Part shown: positions 9,355-16,945 of the stretch, in pieces
How positions within the stretch are numbered: position 1 is the first letter of the stretch
Layout of the letters: each line of letters starts with the position of its first letter
Assembly (NCBI GenBank): GCA_943787925.1
Contig: CALSOH010000001.1
Coordinates: 701,609-765,608, forward strand
Direction of reading: 5' to 3'
Source: TMED14 sp003507115
GTDB taxonomy: Bacteria; Bacteroidota; Bacteroidia; Flavobacteriales; Schleiferiaceae
Length of the DNA stretch: 64,000 bases
The notes under the pieces: model-generated
Databases searched by the model: none
Seen by the model: only the letters and a program-made list of their open reading frames with translations
Told to the model about the DNA's origin: nothing
Position numbers and translations under genes: made by a program

Positions 9355-9362
9355 TACCTTCG
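9355..9362 (+). promoter_or_regulatory. minus-7 promoter element of mnmE
   Basis: TACCTTCG, one base from the Bacteroidota consensus TAnnTTTG, ends four bases before the GTG at 9367. This is the same geometry as at ribD, prmC, parA and others, and it decides the mnmE start. Confidence 0.55.
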
Positions 9363-9366
9363 CTCT

Positions 9367-10707
9367 GTGAATACGATCGTCGCATTGTCCACCCCTCCGG
9401 GATCTGGCGCTTTGGGCATCCTGAGACTTTCAGGGGACCAAGCCTTGACCCTGGTTCAACCTTTCTTTCCAGGCATAAAATCCTGGACCCCTAGGCATGC
9501 CCATTTTGCGCGCTTTGTCCTTGAGGGGGACGTGTTGGATGAAGTGGTGGCCATCACCTTCCCAGGCCCCAATTCCTACACCGGCGAAGACGTGGTGGAA
9601 CTGAGTTTTCACGGCTCCCCCTTTATTCTTGAATCCGCCTTAAACGCACTCCTGGCCCAAGGGGCGCAGCTGGCCAAAGCCGGCGAATTCACCCAACGCG
9701 CCTTTTTCAACGGCAAGTTGGACCTTTCTCAAGCGGAAGCTGTGGGGGATTTGATTGCATCGGAATCGGCCTCGGCGCACCGTTTGGCTTTCCGGCAAAT
9801 GAAAGGCAGCATTTCCAAGCGTTTGCAGGCCCTGCGTCAGCAATTGATCGACTTTGCCGCCTTGATTGAGTTGGAGTTGGACTTTGTGGAGGAAGATGTG
9901 GAATTCGCGCAGCGGCCCGCGTTGCTGAACTTGCTTTCGGACCTGGAAGGGGAAATCCAAAAAATGCTGCACACCTTCAAGCTGGGTCGGGCCATCCAGG
10001 ACGGTATTCCGCTCGTGCTTGCCGGCGCCCCCAATGCGGGTAAATCCACCCTGTTGAACCGAATGCTCGACGAGGATCGCGCCATTGTCACGGACATCCC
10101 GGGAACCACGCGCGACACCATTGAGGAAAAATTTAAGCTGGGCGACCACGTATTTCGACTCATCGATACCGCAGGCCTGCACGAAAGCACGGACAGCGTT
10201 GAGCGCCTGGGCATCCAGAAATCCTGGGAAAAAATAAAAGAGGCCCAGTTCATCATACACCTCATTGATCCGCAAACGACCGAGGTTACAGAGGCTCAAA
10301 GCATGCTGGAAAGCTTACGTTCGAATGCGCCCGACGCCCAAATTCTGACCGTGCTCACCAAGTCAGATCAGTGGACCACGGACTACGGAAAGCGGTGGCC
10401 TGACGCGCTCTGCATGGGGGAAGGAAGCTCCATGGAACCCTTGGAGGCACGCTTAAACCACGGCATGGTGGAGGCCGGTTGTAATTCTGAGGACGTCTTG
10501 ATTGCCAATGCTCGGCACGCGGAAGCTCTTCAAGCGGCGCTGGATGCACTACTGAAGGCCCATGCAGGTTTGGATGGAGCCACCTCGGGAGAGCTGGTGG
10601 CCTACGATTTGCGTGAGGCCTTGCAGCACCTGGGAAGCATTACCGGTGAAATTGTGGCGGACGATTTGTTGTCCAGCGTCTTCAGTCGGTTTTGTATCGG
10701 GAAATAG
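9367..10707 (+). CDS. mnmE: tRNA uridine-5-carboxymethylaminomethyl modification GTPase MnmE
   Basis: With MnmG (not in this window) it modifies the wobble uridine of several tRNAs. The 446-residue protein starts at GTG (VNTIVALSTPPGSGALGILRLSG), which matches the usual MnmE N-terminus; the in-frame ATG at 9286 would add 27 unrelated residues. It has the N-terminal tetrahydrofolate-binding domain (about 1-120), a helical domain, an inserted Ras-like GTPase with G1 GAPNAGKST near 220-228 and G3 DTAGLHE, and the conserved C-terminal CIGK whose Cys is catalytically important. Complete and intact. Confidence 0.97.
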   Translation: MNTIVALSTPPGSGALGILRLSGDQALTLVQPFFPGIKSWTPRHAHFARFVLEGDVLDEVVAITFPGPNSYTGEDVVELSFHGSPFILESALNALLAQGAQLAKAGEFTQRAFFNGKLDLSQAEAVGDLIASESASAHRLAFRQMKGSISKRLQALRQQLIDFAALIELELDFVEEDVEFAQRPALLNLLSDLEGEIQKMLHTFKLGRAIQDGIPLVLAGAPNAGKSTLLNRMLDEDRAIVTDIPGTTRDTIEEKFKLGDHVFRLIDTAGLHESTDSVERLGIQKSWEKIKEAQFIIHLIDPQTTEVTEAQSMLESLRSNAPDAQILTVLTKSDQWTTDYGKRWPDALCMGEGSSMEPLEARLNHGMVEAGCNSEDVLIANARHAEALQAALDALLKAHAGLDGATSGELVAYDLREALQHLGSITGEIVADDLLSSVFSRFCIGK

Positions 10708-10721
10708 TACCTTACCCGTCT

Positions 10722-11120
10722 ATGAAACGCTGCCCTCGTTGCCCTACTTCTTCTTGCTATCGCCCTTCCGGCAGCGGCCCAACGCTTCTATGCGGACAAC
10801 GGCCAGTACGAAGGGTCGTTTTGACGGCGAGCGCTGGTACAGTTCGACGGGGGAATTTGTCCTGCGGATTTCGGGAGAGCGCATGTACTTGAGCAACGGC
10901 ACCTTTGAGGCCCGAATGCAAGGCAACCGCCTCTACAAAGCCAATGGCGAGTACATCGGACGCATGCAAGACGACCGCTTTCTACCTGGCCAATGGCGAA
11001 TACATCGGGCGTTTGGATGGGGATCGGTTCTACGGTGCGGATGGGCGCTACTTGGGCCGAATGAGCGAAGAAAACAAAGTCCTCGCCTTCTGGTACTTCT
11101 TCAAACTTCGGGCCTGTTAA
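10722..11120 (+). pseudogene. secreted beta-flower repeat protein, interrupted by three +1 indels
   Basis: No single frame covers this stretch. Removing one base from each of three triplets (CCC 10733-10735, GGG 10813-10815, TTT 10979-10981) restores a 131-residue protein: a signal peptide (LVALLLLAIALPAAAQ) followed by about six copies of a YxANGxYxGRxxGDRF-like motif, ending KVLAFWYFFKLRAC. The motif resembles the small 4/5-fold beta-flower proteins of Bacteroidota. The total of 399 bases minus three is a whole number of codons. It lies just after mnmE and converges with the FAD gene (4-base overlap of stops). It is either a decayed gene or an accumulation of sequence errors; as written it cannot be translated whole. 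Confidence 0.7.
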
Positions 11121-12691
11121 GCGAGCCCCCGAGCGCGGATCGACTCCGCTATTTTTTGCGCACACTTTTGACCGTCCATCGCGGCGGATACAATTCCTCC
11201 GGCGTAGCCTGCCCCTTCCCCACAGGGATAGAAGCCTTGGAGTTCCACGTGTTCTAAGGTCTCCGCGTCGCGCGGGATGCGGACCGGAGAAGACGTTCGG
11301 GATTCAGGCGCGTGCAAAATGGCGTCAGCACTGAGGTAGCCGGGCATAGATTGGTTGAAGGCCTGGAAGCCTTCGCGCAAGCAGCGCACTAAAAAATCCG
11401 GGAAAACGTCGGCGAGATCCACGGAAGTGCCTCCCGGCACGTAGGACGTCTTTGGGAGGTCCTGCGATACCTTCCCTTGGACAAAGTCCGTCATGCGCTG
11501 CATGGGCACCTTTTGGGTCTTTCCGGCCAGCTCCCAGGCCTTGCGTTCGATGGCGGCTTGAAATTCGACGCCCGCAAGCGGGCCGTGTTTGGCATAGGGG
11601 GCAAAGTCTTCCAAACGCAACTCCACCACAATCCCGGAATTGGCGGTGGCTTGGTCCCGTTTGGATGGCGACCATCCATTGGTCACGACCTCTTCCTGTT
11701 CCGTCGCACAAGGCGCGACCACCCCGCCCGGGCACATGCAGAAGGAATAAACGCCTCGGCCATCGACTTGCTTGACTAGGCTGTAGGGCGCGGGTGGCAA
11801 GAATTCGCCCCGGGTTTCGCAGCGGTATTGAATTCGGTCAATCGTAGACTGTGGATGCTCGACGCGGACCCCGAGCGCAAAAGGTTTGGCTTCCATGAGA
11901 ATGCCTTGCTGGTGAAGCAAGCGAAAGACATCCCGGGCCGAATGCCCCGTCGCCAACAACACCGCCTCCGCACGGAGCACTTCTCCCGTCTGGCAGCGAA
12001 TGCCGACCGCGCGCCCAGCTTCCACAAGCACCTCCGTCATACGCGTCTCAAAGCGCACCTCTCCCCCCTGCTGGCGAATGGTTTCACGCATTTGCTCAAT
12101 GATTTTGGGGAGTTTGTTCGTACCAATGTGCGGATGCGCGTCCACCAAAATATCCGGGCTCGCACCGAAGGCCACGAGCAAATCCATTACGCGCTGCACG
12201 TCCCCGCGCTTCTTGGAACGGGTATAGAGTTTCCCGTCCGAATAGGTTCCAGCCCCACCTTCCCCAAAGCAGTAGTTGCTGTCTGGGTTGACCCTGTGGT
12301 GAATGGTAATTGCTTTTAAATCCCGACGTCGGCCCTGCACATCCTTACCGCGCTCGATGACGATGGGCTTGAGCCCCAAGGAGATCAACTCCAATGCAGC
12401 AAAAAGCCCAGCAGGGCCCGCTCCCACCACAAGGACTTCGGGAGCCCCTTGGACATGGGGGTAGTCGGGTCGCTGGGGAATCAGGCTCGGAATAGCCTCT
12501 CCCTGACCGTACACCACAATAGATAGATTGTACACCACTTGGCGCTGACGGGCGTCAATGGAACGCTTGCGAACGTGCATGCCCGCCATAGAGCGTGGAG
12601 ACCTCCCGAGCTTTTGAGCGAGTAAACGCAGCAAGGCCGCTTCGTCAAAGGCCTCCTCGGGTCGAACACGTAAAACAAGCTCTTGCGGCAT
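11117..12691 (-). CDS. FAD-dependent oxidoreductase (COG2509-type NAD(P)/FAD dehydrogenase)
   Basis: A 524-residue flavoprotein. After an N-terminal domain of about 80 residues (MPQELVLRVRPEEAFDEAAL), the FAD-binding dinucleotide motif VVGAGPAGLFAALEL appears near 89-103, followed by the CFGEGGAGTYSDGKLYTR stretch typical of this uncharacterised family, and a C-terminal FAD segment (GFYPCGEGAGYAGGIVSAAMDG). No signal peptide; cytoplasmic. Members are annotated as dehydrogenases of unknown substrate. A perfect TACCTTTG element ends four bases before the ATG. The gene is single, converging with the broken beta-flower gene and diverging from the PqqB-like gene. Confidence 0.88.
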   Translation of the reverse strand: MPQELVLRVRPEEAFDEAALLRLLAQKLGRSPRSMAGMHVRKRSIDARQRQVVYNLSIVVYGQGEAIPSLIPQRPDYPHVQGAPEVLVVGAGPAGLFAALELISLGLKPIVIERGKDVQGRRRDLKAITIHHRVNPDSNYCFGEGGAGTYSDGKLYTRSKKRGDVQRVMDLLVAFGASPDILVDAHPHIGTNKLPKIIEQMRETIRQQGGEVRFETRMTEVLVEAGRAVGIRCQTGEVLRAEAVLLATGHSARDVFRLLHQQGILMEAKPFALGVRVEHPQSTIDRIQYRCETRGEFLPPAPYSLVKQVDGRGVYSFCMCPGGVVAPCATEQEEVVTNGWSPSKRDQATANSGIVVELRLEDFAPYAKHGPLAGVEFQAAIERKAWELAGKTQKVPMQRMTDFVQGKVSQDLPKTSYVPGGTSVDLADVFPDFLVRCLREGFQAFNQSMPGYLSADAILHAPESRTSSPVRIPRDAETLEHVELQGFYPCGEGAGYAGGIVSAAMDGQKCAQKIAESIRARGLA

Positions 12692-12695
12692 GCGG

Positions 12696-12703
12696 CAAAG
12701 GTA
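12696..12703 (-). promoter_or_regulatory. minus-7 promoter element of the FAD oxidoreductase gene
   Basis: On the minus strand this reads TACCTTTG, a full match to TAnnTTTG, four bases before the start codon at 12691. It is the best example in the window of the leaderless promoter geometry. Confidence 0.7.
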
Positions 12704-12730
12704 GGTGCCTGATTGGTCGTAAATTTACCT

Positions 12731-13648
12731 GTGCGCCCTTCCCAATTCCTCCTTTATTTCCTTGTACTCGGTGGCGGATTCTATGGGTCCCTGAGTGCCC
12801 AAATGCGCGTCCACGTCCTCGGCACCGCCCAAGACGCAGGTCGTCCCCAAGTGGGCTGCACCCAATCCTGTTGCATGGACGCCAAAGGACAGCTACTGCC
12901 GCACGAAGCTGTGGTCTCCCTGGGCATAACCCAAGCCGATGGACCTGCTTCCTTGTTGGAGGCCACGCCTGACCTGACGGCCCAGTGGACGGCGTTGAGC
13001 CAGCTCAACAACGGCCAAGCGCCCAAGCGAATTTTCATCACGCACGCCCACATCGGCCACTACACGGGTTTGATGTATTTGGGCCGCGAAGCCATGAACA
13101 GCCAGTTGGTCGAAGTTTTTGGCACGCCTCGCCTGATAGAGTTCTTACAGCGCGATCAGCCCTGGAAGCAGCTCTGCGACGTGCAGAACATCTGGCCCCA
13201 AGAATGGATCGCTGGGGACCGCATTTTGCTGGAAAACGGCCACCTAGAGGCCCTCCCCGTACCGCATCGAGATGAAGTTTCGGACACCTATGGCTTTATC
13301 GTACAAGGGCCCAGCAAGCGGCTGCTTTTTCTTCCAGACATTGACAAGTGGGAGCGTTGGGAAACCGATTTGGACAGCGTGCTACAGACCGTGGACTATG
13401 CCTTGGTGGATGCGACGTTTTATTCGGACCGTGAACTTCCAGGCCGAAACATGGCCGAAATCCCCCACCCTTTTGTCCTTGAAACGCTTGCCCTCAGCCG
13501 CGATTGGCCTGCGGAACAAAAGGCCAAACTCTACTTCATTCACTTTAACCACAGCAACCCCCTCCTCGACCCCAAAAGCCGGGAATCCAAGCATGTTGAA
13601 AAGCTGGGGTACCACATCGCGCGGACAGGGATGCACTTTGATTTATAG
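12731..13648 (+). CDS. secreted PqqB-like metallo-beta-lactamase-fold hydrolase
   Basis: A 305-residue exported protein: signal peptide (FLLYFLVLGGGFYGSLSAQ) and then an MBL fold beginning VHVLGTAQDAGRPQVGC, the PqqB-type N-terminal motif with its two Cys. A metal-binding HAHIGH-type motif (ITHAHIGHYTGL) and a late HFNHSNP motif follow. True PqqB acts in pyrroloquinoline quinone synthesis, but no other pqq gene is present, so this is better called a PqqB-like hydrolase of unknown substrate. A GTG start at 12731 is chosen because TAAATTTA ends three bases before it; the alternative is ATG/GTG at 12713, which adds six residues. Confidence 0.75.
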   Translation: MRPSQFLLYFLVLGGGFYGSLSAQMRVHVLGTAQDAGRPQVGCTQSCCMDAKGQLLPHEAVVSLGITQADGPASLLEATPDLTAQWTALSQLNNGQAPKRIFITHAHIGHYTGLMYLGREAMNSQLVEVFGTPRLIEFLQRDQPWKQLCDVQNIWPQEWIAGDRILLENGHLEALPVPHRDEVSDTYGFIVQGPSKRLLFLPDIDKWERWETDLDSVLQTVDYALVDATFYSDRELPGRNMAEIPHPFVLETLALSRDWPAEQKAKLYFIHFNHSNPLLDPKSRESKHVEKLGYHIARTGMHFDL

Positions 13649-13657
13649 GCGCGAGGC

Positions 13658-15553
13658 TTAGAGCCGCCCCCCTTTGATCGCCTCGACCACGGCAGGATCC
13701 AGGAGCGTAGTCGTGTCGCCGAGCTGTTCAAGCTCCCCTTCCGCTATTTTCCGGAGGATCCGGCGCATAATCTTGCCCGAACGTGTCTTCGGCAAGCCCG
13801 GCACAAATTGAATCTTGTCCGGCTTGGCAATGGCACCGATGTGCTTCACCACTTCCGCGAGAATTTCAGACCGAAGCCCCTCATTTTCTGCACCTTGTAG
13901 GATGACATAGGCGTAAATCCCTTGGCCCTTGATGTCATGCGGGTAGCCAACAATCGCGGATTCCACCACCTGCGGATGCATGTTGATGGCATTCTCTACC
14001 TCGGCCGTCCCGATGCGGTGGCCGCTCACGTTTAACACATCGTCTACGCGGCCTGTGATGCGGTACAGGCCCTCTTCATCCCGAATGCAGCCATCCCCCG
14101 TGAAGTAGAGCCCAGGGTAGGTCGAAAAATAGGCCTGGCGGCAGCGTTCGTGGTCGCCGTAGGTGGTTCGTATCATGCCTGGCCATGGGAAGCGCATGCA
14201 CAAGTTGCCCGACACCCCATTGCCCTGGATCTCCTGCCCCTGCTCATCCACCAAAAGGGGTTGCACCCCGGGAAGTGGGCGTGTGGCGTAGGTGGGTTTT
14301 GCCTCGGTGACCCCCGCCAAATTGGAGATCATGATGCCTCCCGTTTCAGTTTGCCACCACGTATCCACAATGGGAACGCGTCCTTTGCCCACGTGCTGGT
14401 CGTACCAGTGCCAGGCTTCCGCATTGATGGGCTCCCCGACCGTGCCTAGGACTTTTAGGCTGGGCATGGGGTAGGCGTCAGGGAATTCGGGGCCAGCCGC
14501 CATCAAACTCCGAATCGCCGTGGGTGCCGTGTAGAGGATGTCCACGTTGTGCTTTTCGGTGATTTGCCAAAACCGGTCACATGCTGGATAGGTCGGAATC
14601 CCTTCAAAGAGCAAGGTCGTCGCCCCCGCGCACAAGGGCCCGTAGACAATGTAACTGTGCCCCGTGATCCAGCCAATATCCGCCGTGCAGAAGTGAATTT
14701 GGCCCGGCTGATACTGAAAAACGTTGACGAAGGTGTAGGTCGCCCAGACCATGTAGCCGCCGCAGGTATGCACCACGCCCTTGGGCTTGCCGGTACTCCC
14801 ACTGGTGTACAAAATGAACAAGAGGTCTTCCGCGTCCATTTCCACGGCGGGAAAGGGTGTGGGATTGGCCGACAGGACCTCGTGGTACCACACATCGCGG
14901 CCTTCCTGCATGGCAACAAGCTCGTGGGTGCGCTGGTGGACCACGACGCTATGTACGTCTGGACAGGAAGCGAGGGCCTCATCGACCACGCTCTTGAGAG
15001 GAATGGTCTTGGCGCCTCGGAAAGCTCCATCGCAGGTAATGAGGGCGGTCGCCTGGGCGTCGAGGACCCGGTCGGCAATGCTTTCCGCGGAAAAGCCCCC
15101 AAAGATGACCGAATGCACCGCCCCGATCCGCGCACAGGCAAGGACGGCCACAGCGAGTTCGGGTATCATGCCCATATAGATACAGACCCGGTCGCCTTTG
15201 CTTATACCGCGTGCCGTCAGCACATGGCAATAGGCTTCGACTCGTTCAAGCAATGTGGCATACGTCCATGAAACCGTCTCTTCTCGCGGGTCATTGGGCT
15301 CCCAGAGTAGGGCTACGCGGTCGGGATGCTCCTCTACGTGGCGATCCAGCGCGTTCTCCGTGATATTCAGCGTGCCTCCGTCAAACCAGCGCACCGATGG
15401 ACTGCGGAATTCCCAGTCTAGGACTGTTTTCCAGGGCTTTTTCCACCGAAACGTGGCGGCGATGTCTGCCCAGAAAGCTTCGGGGTTTTCGGTGGCACGA
15501 GCATACGCTGCTTCATACTCCGCAGCGGTTTGAACTTGGTACGTGTAAGGCAT
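13658..15553 (-). CDS. acs: acetate--CoA ligase (acetyl-CoA synthetase)
   Basis: Activates acetate to acetyl-CoA through an acetyl-AMP intermediate. The 631-residue protein matches the usual Acs length. It shows the Acs N-terminal domain, the AMP-binding P-loop YTSGSTGKPKGVVHT near 260, the WWQTETGG motif, the hinge region TGDGCIRDEEGLYRITGRVDD and the C-terminal PKTRSGKIMRRILR, whose Lys is the site regulated by acetylation in the family. A 7-6-7 inverted repeat lies eight bases upstream of the start and may be an operator. The gene converges with the PqqB-like gene (9-base gap). Confidence 0.97.
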   Translation of the reverse strand: MPYTYQVQTAAEYEAAYARATENPEAFWADIAATFRWKKPWKTVLDWEFRSPSVRWFDGGTLNITENALDRHVEEHPDRVALLWEPNDPREETVSWTYATLLERVEAYCHVLTARGISKGDRVCIYMGMIPELAVAVLACARIGAVHSVIFGGFSAESIADRVLDAQATALITCDGAFRGAKTIPLKSVVDEALASCPDVHSVVVHQRTHELVAMQEGRDVWYHEVLSANPTPFPAVEMDAEDLLFILYTSGSTGKPKGVVHTCGGYMVWATYTFVNVFQYQPGQIHFCTADIGWITGHSYIVYGPLCAGATTLLFEGIPTYPACDRFWQITEKHNVDILYTAPTAIRSLMAAGPEFPDAYPMPSLKVLGTVGEPINAEAWHWYDQHVGKGRVPIVDTWWQTETGGIMISNLAGVTEAKPTYATRPLPGVQPLLVDEQGQEIQGNGVSGNLCMRFPWPGMIRTTYGDHERCRQAYFSTYPGLYFTGDGCIRDEEGLYRITGRVDDVLNVSGHRIGTAEVENAINMHPQVVESAIVGYPHDIKGQGIYAYVILQGAENEGLRSEILAEVVKHIGAIAKPDKIQFVPGLPKTRSGKIMRRILRKIAEGELEQLGDTTTLLDPAVVEAIKGGRL

Positions 15554-15560
15554 GCCTCAA

Positions 15561-15580
15561 TTTGGCACATATTTGCCAAA
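15561..15580. promoter_or_regulatory. inverted repeat upstream of acs (candidate operator)
   Basis: TTTGGCA (15561-15567), six-base spacer CATATT, TGCCAAA (15574-15580): perfect seven-base arms. It lies 7-27 bases upstream of the acs start and about 25 bases before the small DUF486-like ORF on the other strand. Symmetry and position suit a dimeric regulator. No T-tract follows, so it is not a terminator. Confidence 0.45.
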
Positions 15581-15604
15581 TTTCCGCCTCCAATTTTCCT
15601 CCCT

Positions 15605-15742
15605 ATGCGCCCCATTGAGGTGATCACCCTCGTGGTTTTCGCCTTCTTTGCTGTGCTCTACTTGAAGGAACCCTTTCAGCGGAAGCAGGCCATCAACTTT
15701 GGCTTATTCATCGCCGCGGTGGTCGTGATGTTGTGCGACTAA
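15605..15742 (+). pseudogene. C-terminal fragment of a DUF486 (DMT-like small membrane protein) gene
   Basis: An ATG-initiated 45-codon frame, MRPIEVITLVVFAFFAVLYL followed by a KEPFQRKQ loop and a second hydrophobic segment ending VVVMLCD. In the DUF486 family, proteins of about 110 residues with four membrane segments end in exactly this pattern (EVITLVVFxxFSVLYLxEP...). Here only the last two membrane segments exist; upstream sequence is the 5' end of acs on the other strand, so the N-terminal half is missing. Either a remnant left by a deletion or rearrangement next to acs, or a micro-protein that is still expressed. Family recognition is from memory of the conserved C-terminus. Confidence 0.6.
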
Positions 15743-15861
15743 CGCCTTTAGGTCATCCACAAAAGCCTTATTCACTTTTTTTTCCGGGCATTTCCCTACC
15801 GAGTATACACCGCCGATGTATCCTTGACTTATATATCCCGAATACCTGCTACTTTCACGCC

Positions 15862-16368
15862 ATGATTCGCCTCCTGCGCCGCCCATTTCTCCTTGCACTT
15901 CTCTTCCTTGGATTGCTTTCCGCGGACCGGCATCCCTTGCACATGTCCTCGGCGACGTTGATCCAAACCCAGAAACATACCTGGGTCATCCAAAAAACGA
16001 TTTTCACAGATGATTTGGAATCTGCCATGGAAGCCCAAGGCTACGAACCCATTCGCTTAAGTGACGTATCTCAGCACCAGGCCAAGTTGGAGTCCTTTCT
16101 CGAAGCCAGACTGCTTCTTTTTCAGGGCAACAAGGGCCTGGATGGGCGGCCCATTGCCTGGACGCTGGACGCGCCCTATCAATACAGTCCCGAGTCCATC
16201 AAAGTCACGCTCCGCTTCACCACTCGAGGGGGCTTTACCTTGTTTGACTACAGTCTCCTCGCAGACTTCCCAGATCAAAAAAATGTCTACGCGGTGCGCC
16301 ATGGGTCCGACGGATGGAGCCAGCATGGTCTCATCGACCCTGACCACCCTTCGATGTTTATCCCATGA
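15862..16368 (+). CDS. DUF6702 family exported protein
   Basis: A 168-residue protein with an N-terminal hydrophobic export segment (LLRRPFLLALLFLGLLSA) followed by HPLHMSSATLIQ and KTIFTDDLESAM, the hallmark of the Bacteroidota family DUF6702 (HPxxxS, then K-I-FTDDLE). The remainder is predicted beta-rich. A TACTTTCA element ends four bases before the ATG at 15862, which fixes the start. It overlaps the HupE/UreJ-like gene by four bases, which in turn precedes an M1 peptidase; this trio recurs in Bacteroidota. Molecular function unknown. Confidence 0.8.
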   Translation: MIRLLRRPFLLALLFLGLLSADRHPLHMSSATLIQTQKHTWVIQKTIFTDDLESAMEAQGYEPIRLSDVSQHQAKLESFLEARLLLFQGNKGLDGRPIAWTLDAPYQYSPESIKVTLRFTTRGGFTLFDYSLLADFPDQKNVYAVRHGSDGWSQHGLIDPDHPSMFIP

Positions 16369-16925
16369 GCGACGCACTTTCCCTCTACCTCGAACTCGGG
16401 TTCTACCATATCGTGGACATCCACGCTTGGGACCATTTGCTGTTTATCCTTGCTTTGATGGCCCCCATCCCCCTCAAGGCTTGGAAGCCTTGGCTCGCGG
16501 CCTTGAGCGCCTTCACCCTCGCGCACACTGCCGCGATGGCCATTCAAGCTTTCAGCCACATTCCGCTGAATAAAACATGGGTTGAATGGGCCGTTTTGGC
16601 CACCTTGTGGATCACTGCGGGACGGGTGGTTTGGCTCAAAGGTGTGCATCAGCCGAAAGCCAAACTTTGGATTTTGGCCGGAGTCTTTGGATTGATTCAC
16701 GGCGCCGCATTCTGGAGTGACTTTGCCATCATGGTCCCTGAGGGAGGTTTCACCTGGGAACTTTGGCTGGGCTTTACCGCCGGGGTCGAAGGAGGGCAAC
16801 TAGCCGTCGTGGCCAGCCTATTCGTCTTGCGGGCCATCCTCGAACAACTCGGCTGGTCGACCCGCGACATGGCCCTGGTGCTGGGCTCCATGTGCCTAGG
16901 TATTGCCTTACATTTGGCTTTCTGA
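16365..16925 (+). CDS. HupE/UreJ-like integral membrane protein
   Basis: A 186-residue inner-membrane protein with about five to six membrane segments. The N-terminal FYHIVDIHAWDHLLFILAL is the HupE/UreJ_2 signature, with HxxDHLLF followed by the second helix; a further conserved GLIHGAAFWSDF lies mid-protein. Some members of the superfamily are nickel or cobalt permeases linked to hydrogenase and urease, but neither enzyme is present here and the histidine pattern alone does not prove metal transport. Overlaps DUF6702 by four bases and precedes the M1 peptidase by 20 bases. Confidence 0.8.
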   Translation: MSDALSLYLELGFYHIVDIHAWDHLLFILALMAPIPLKAWKPWLAALSAFTLAHTAAMAIQAFSHIPLNKTWVEWAVLATLWITAGRVVWLKGVHQPKAKLWILAGVFGLIHGAAFWSDFAIMVPEGGFTWELWLGFTAGVEGGQLAVVASLFVLRAILEQLGWSTRDMALVLGSMCLGIALHLAF

Positions 16926-16945
16926 TTTTTTCAACCCCCTATACG

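Noticed and set aside
12731..13648. A PQQ biosynthesis locus
   Set aside because: Only a PqqB-like protein is present, and it is exported; pqqA, C, D and E are absent.
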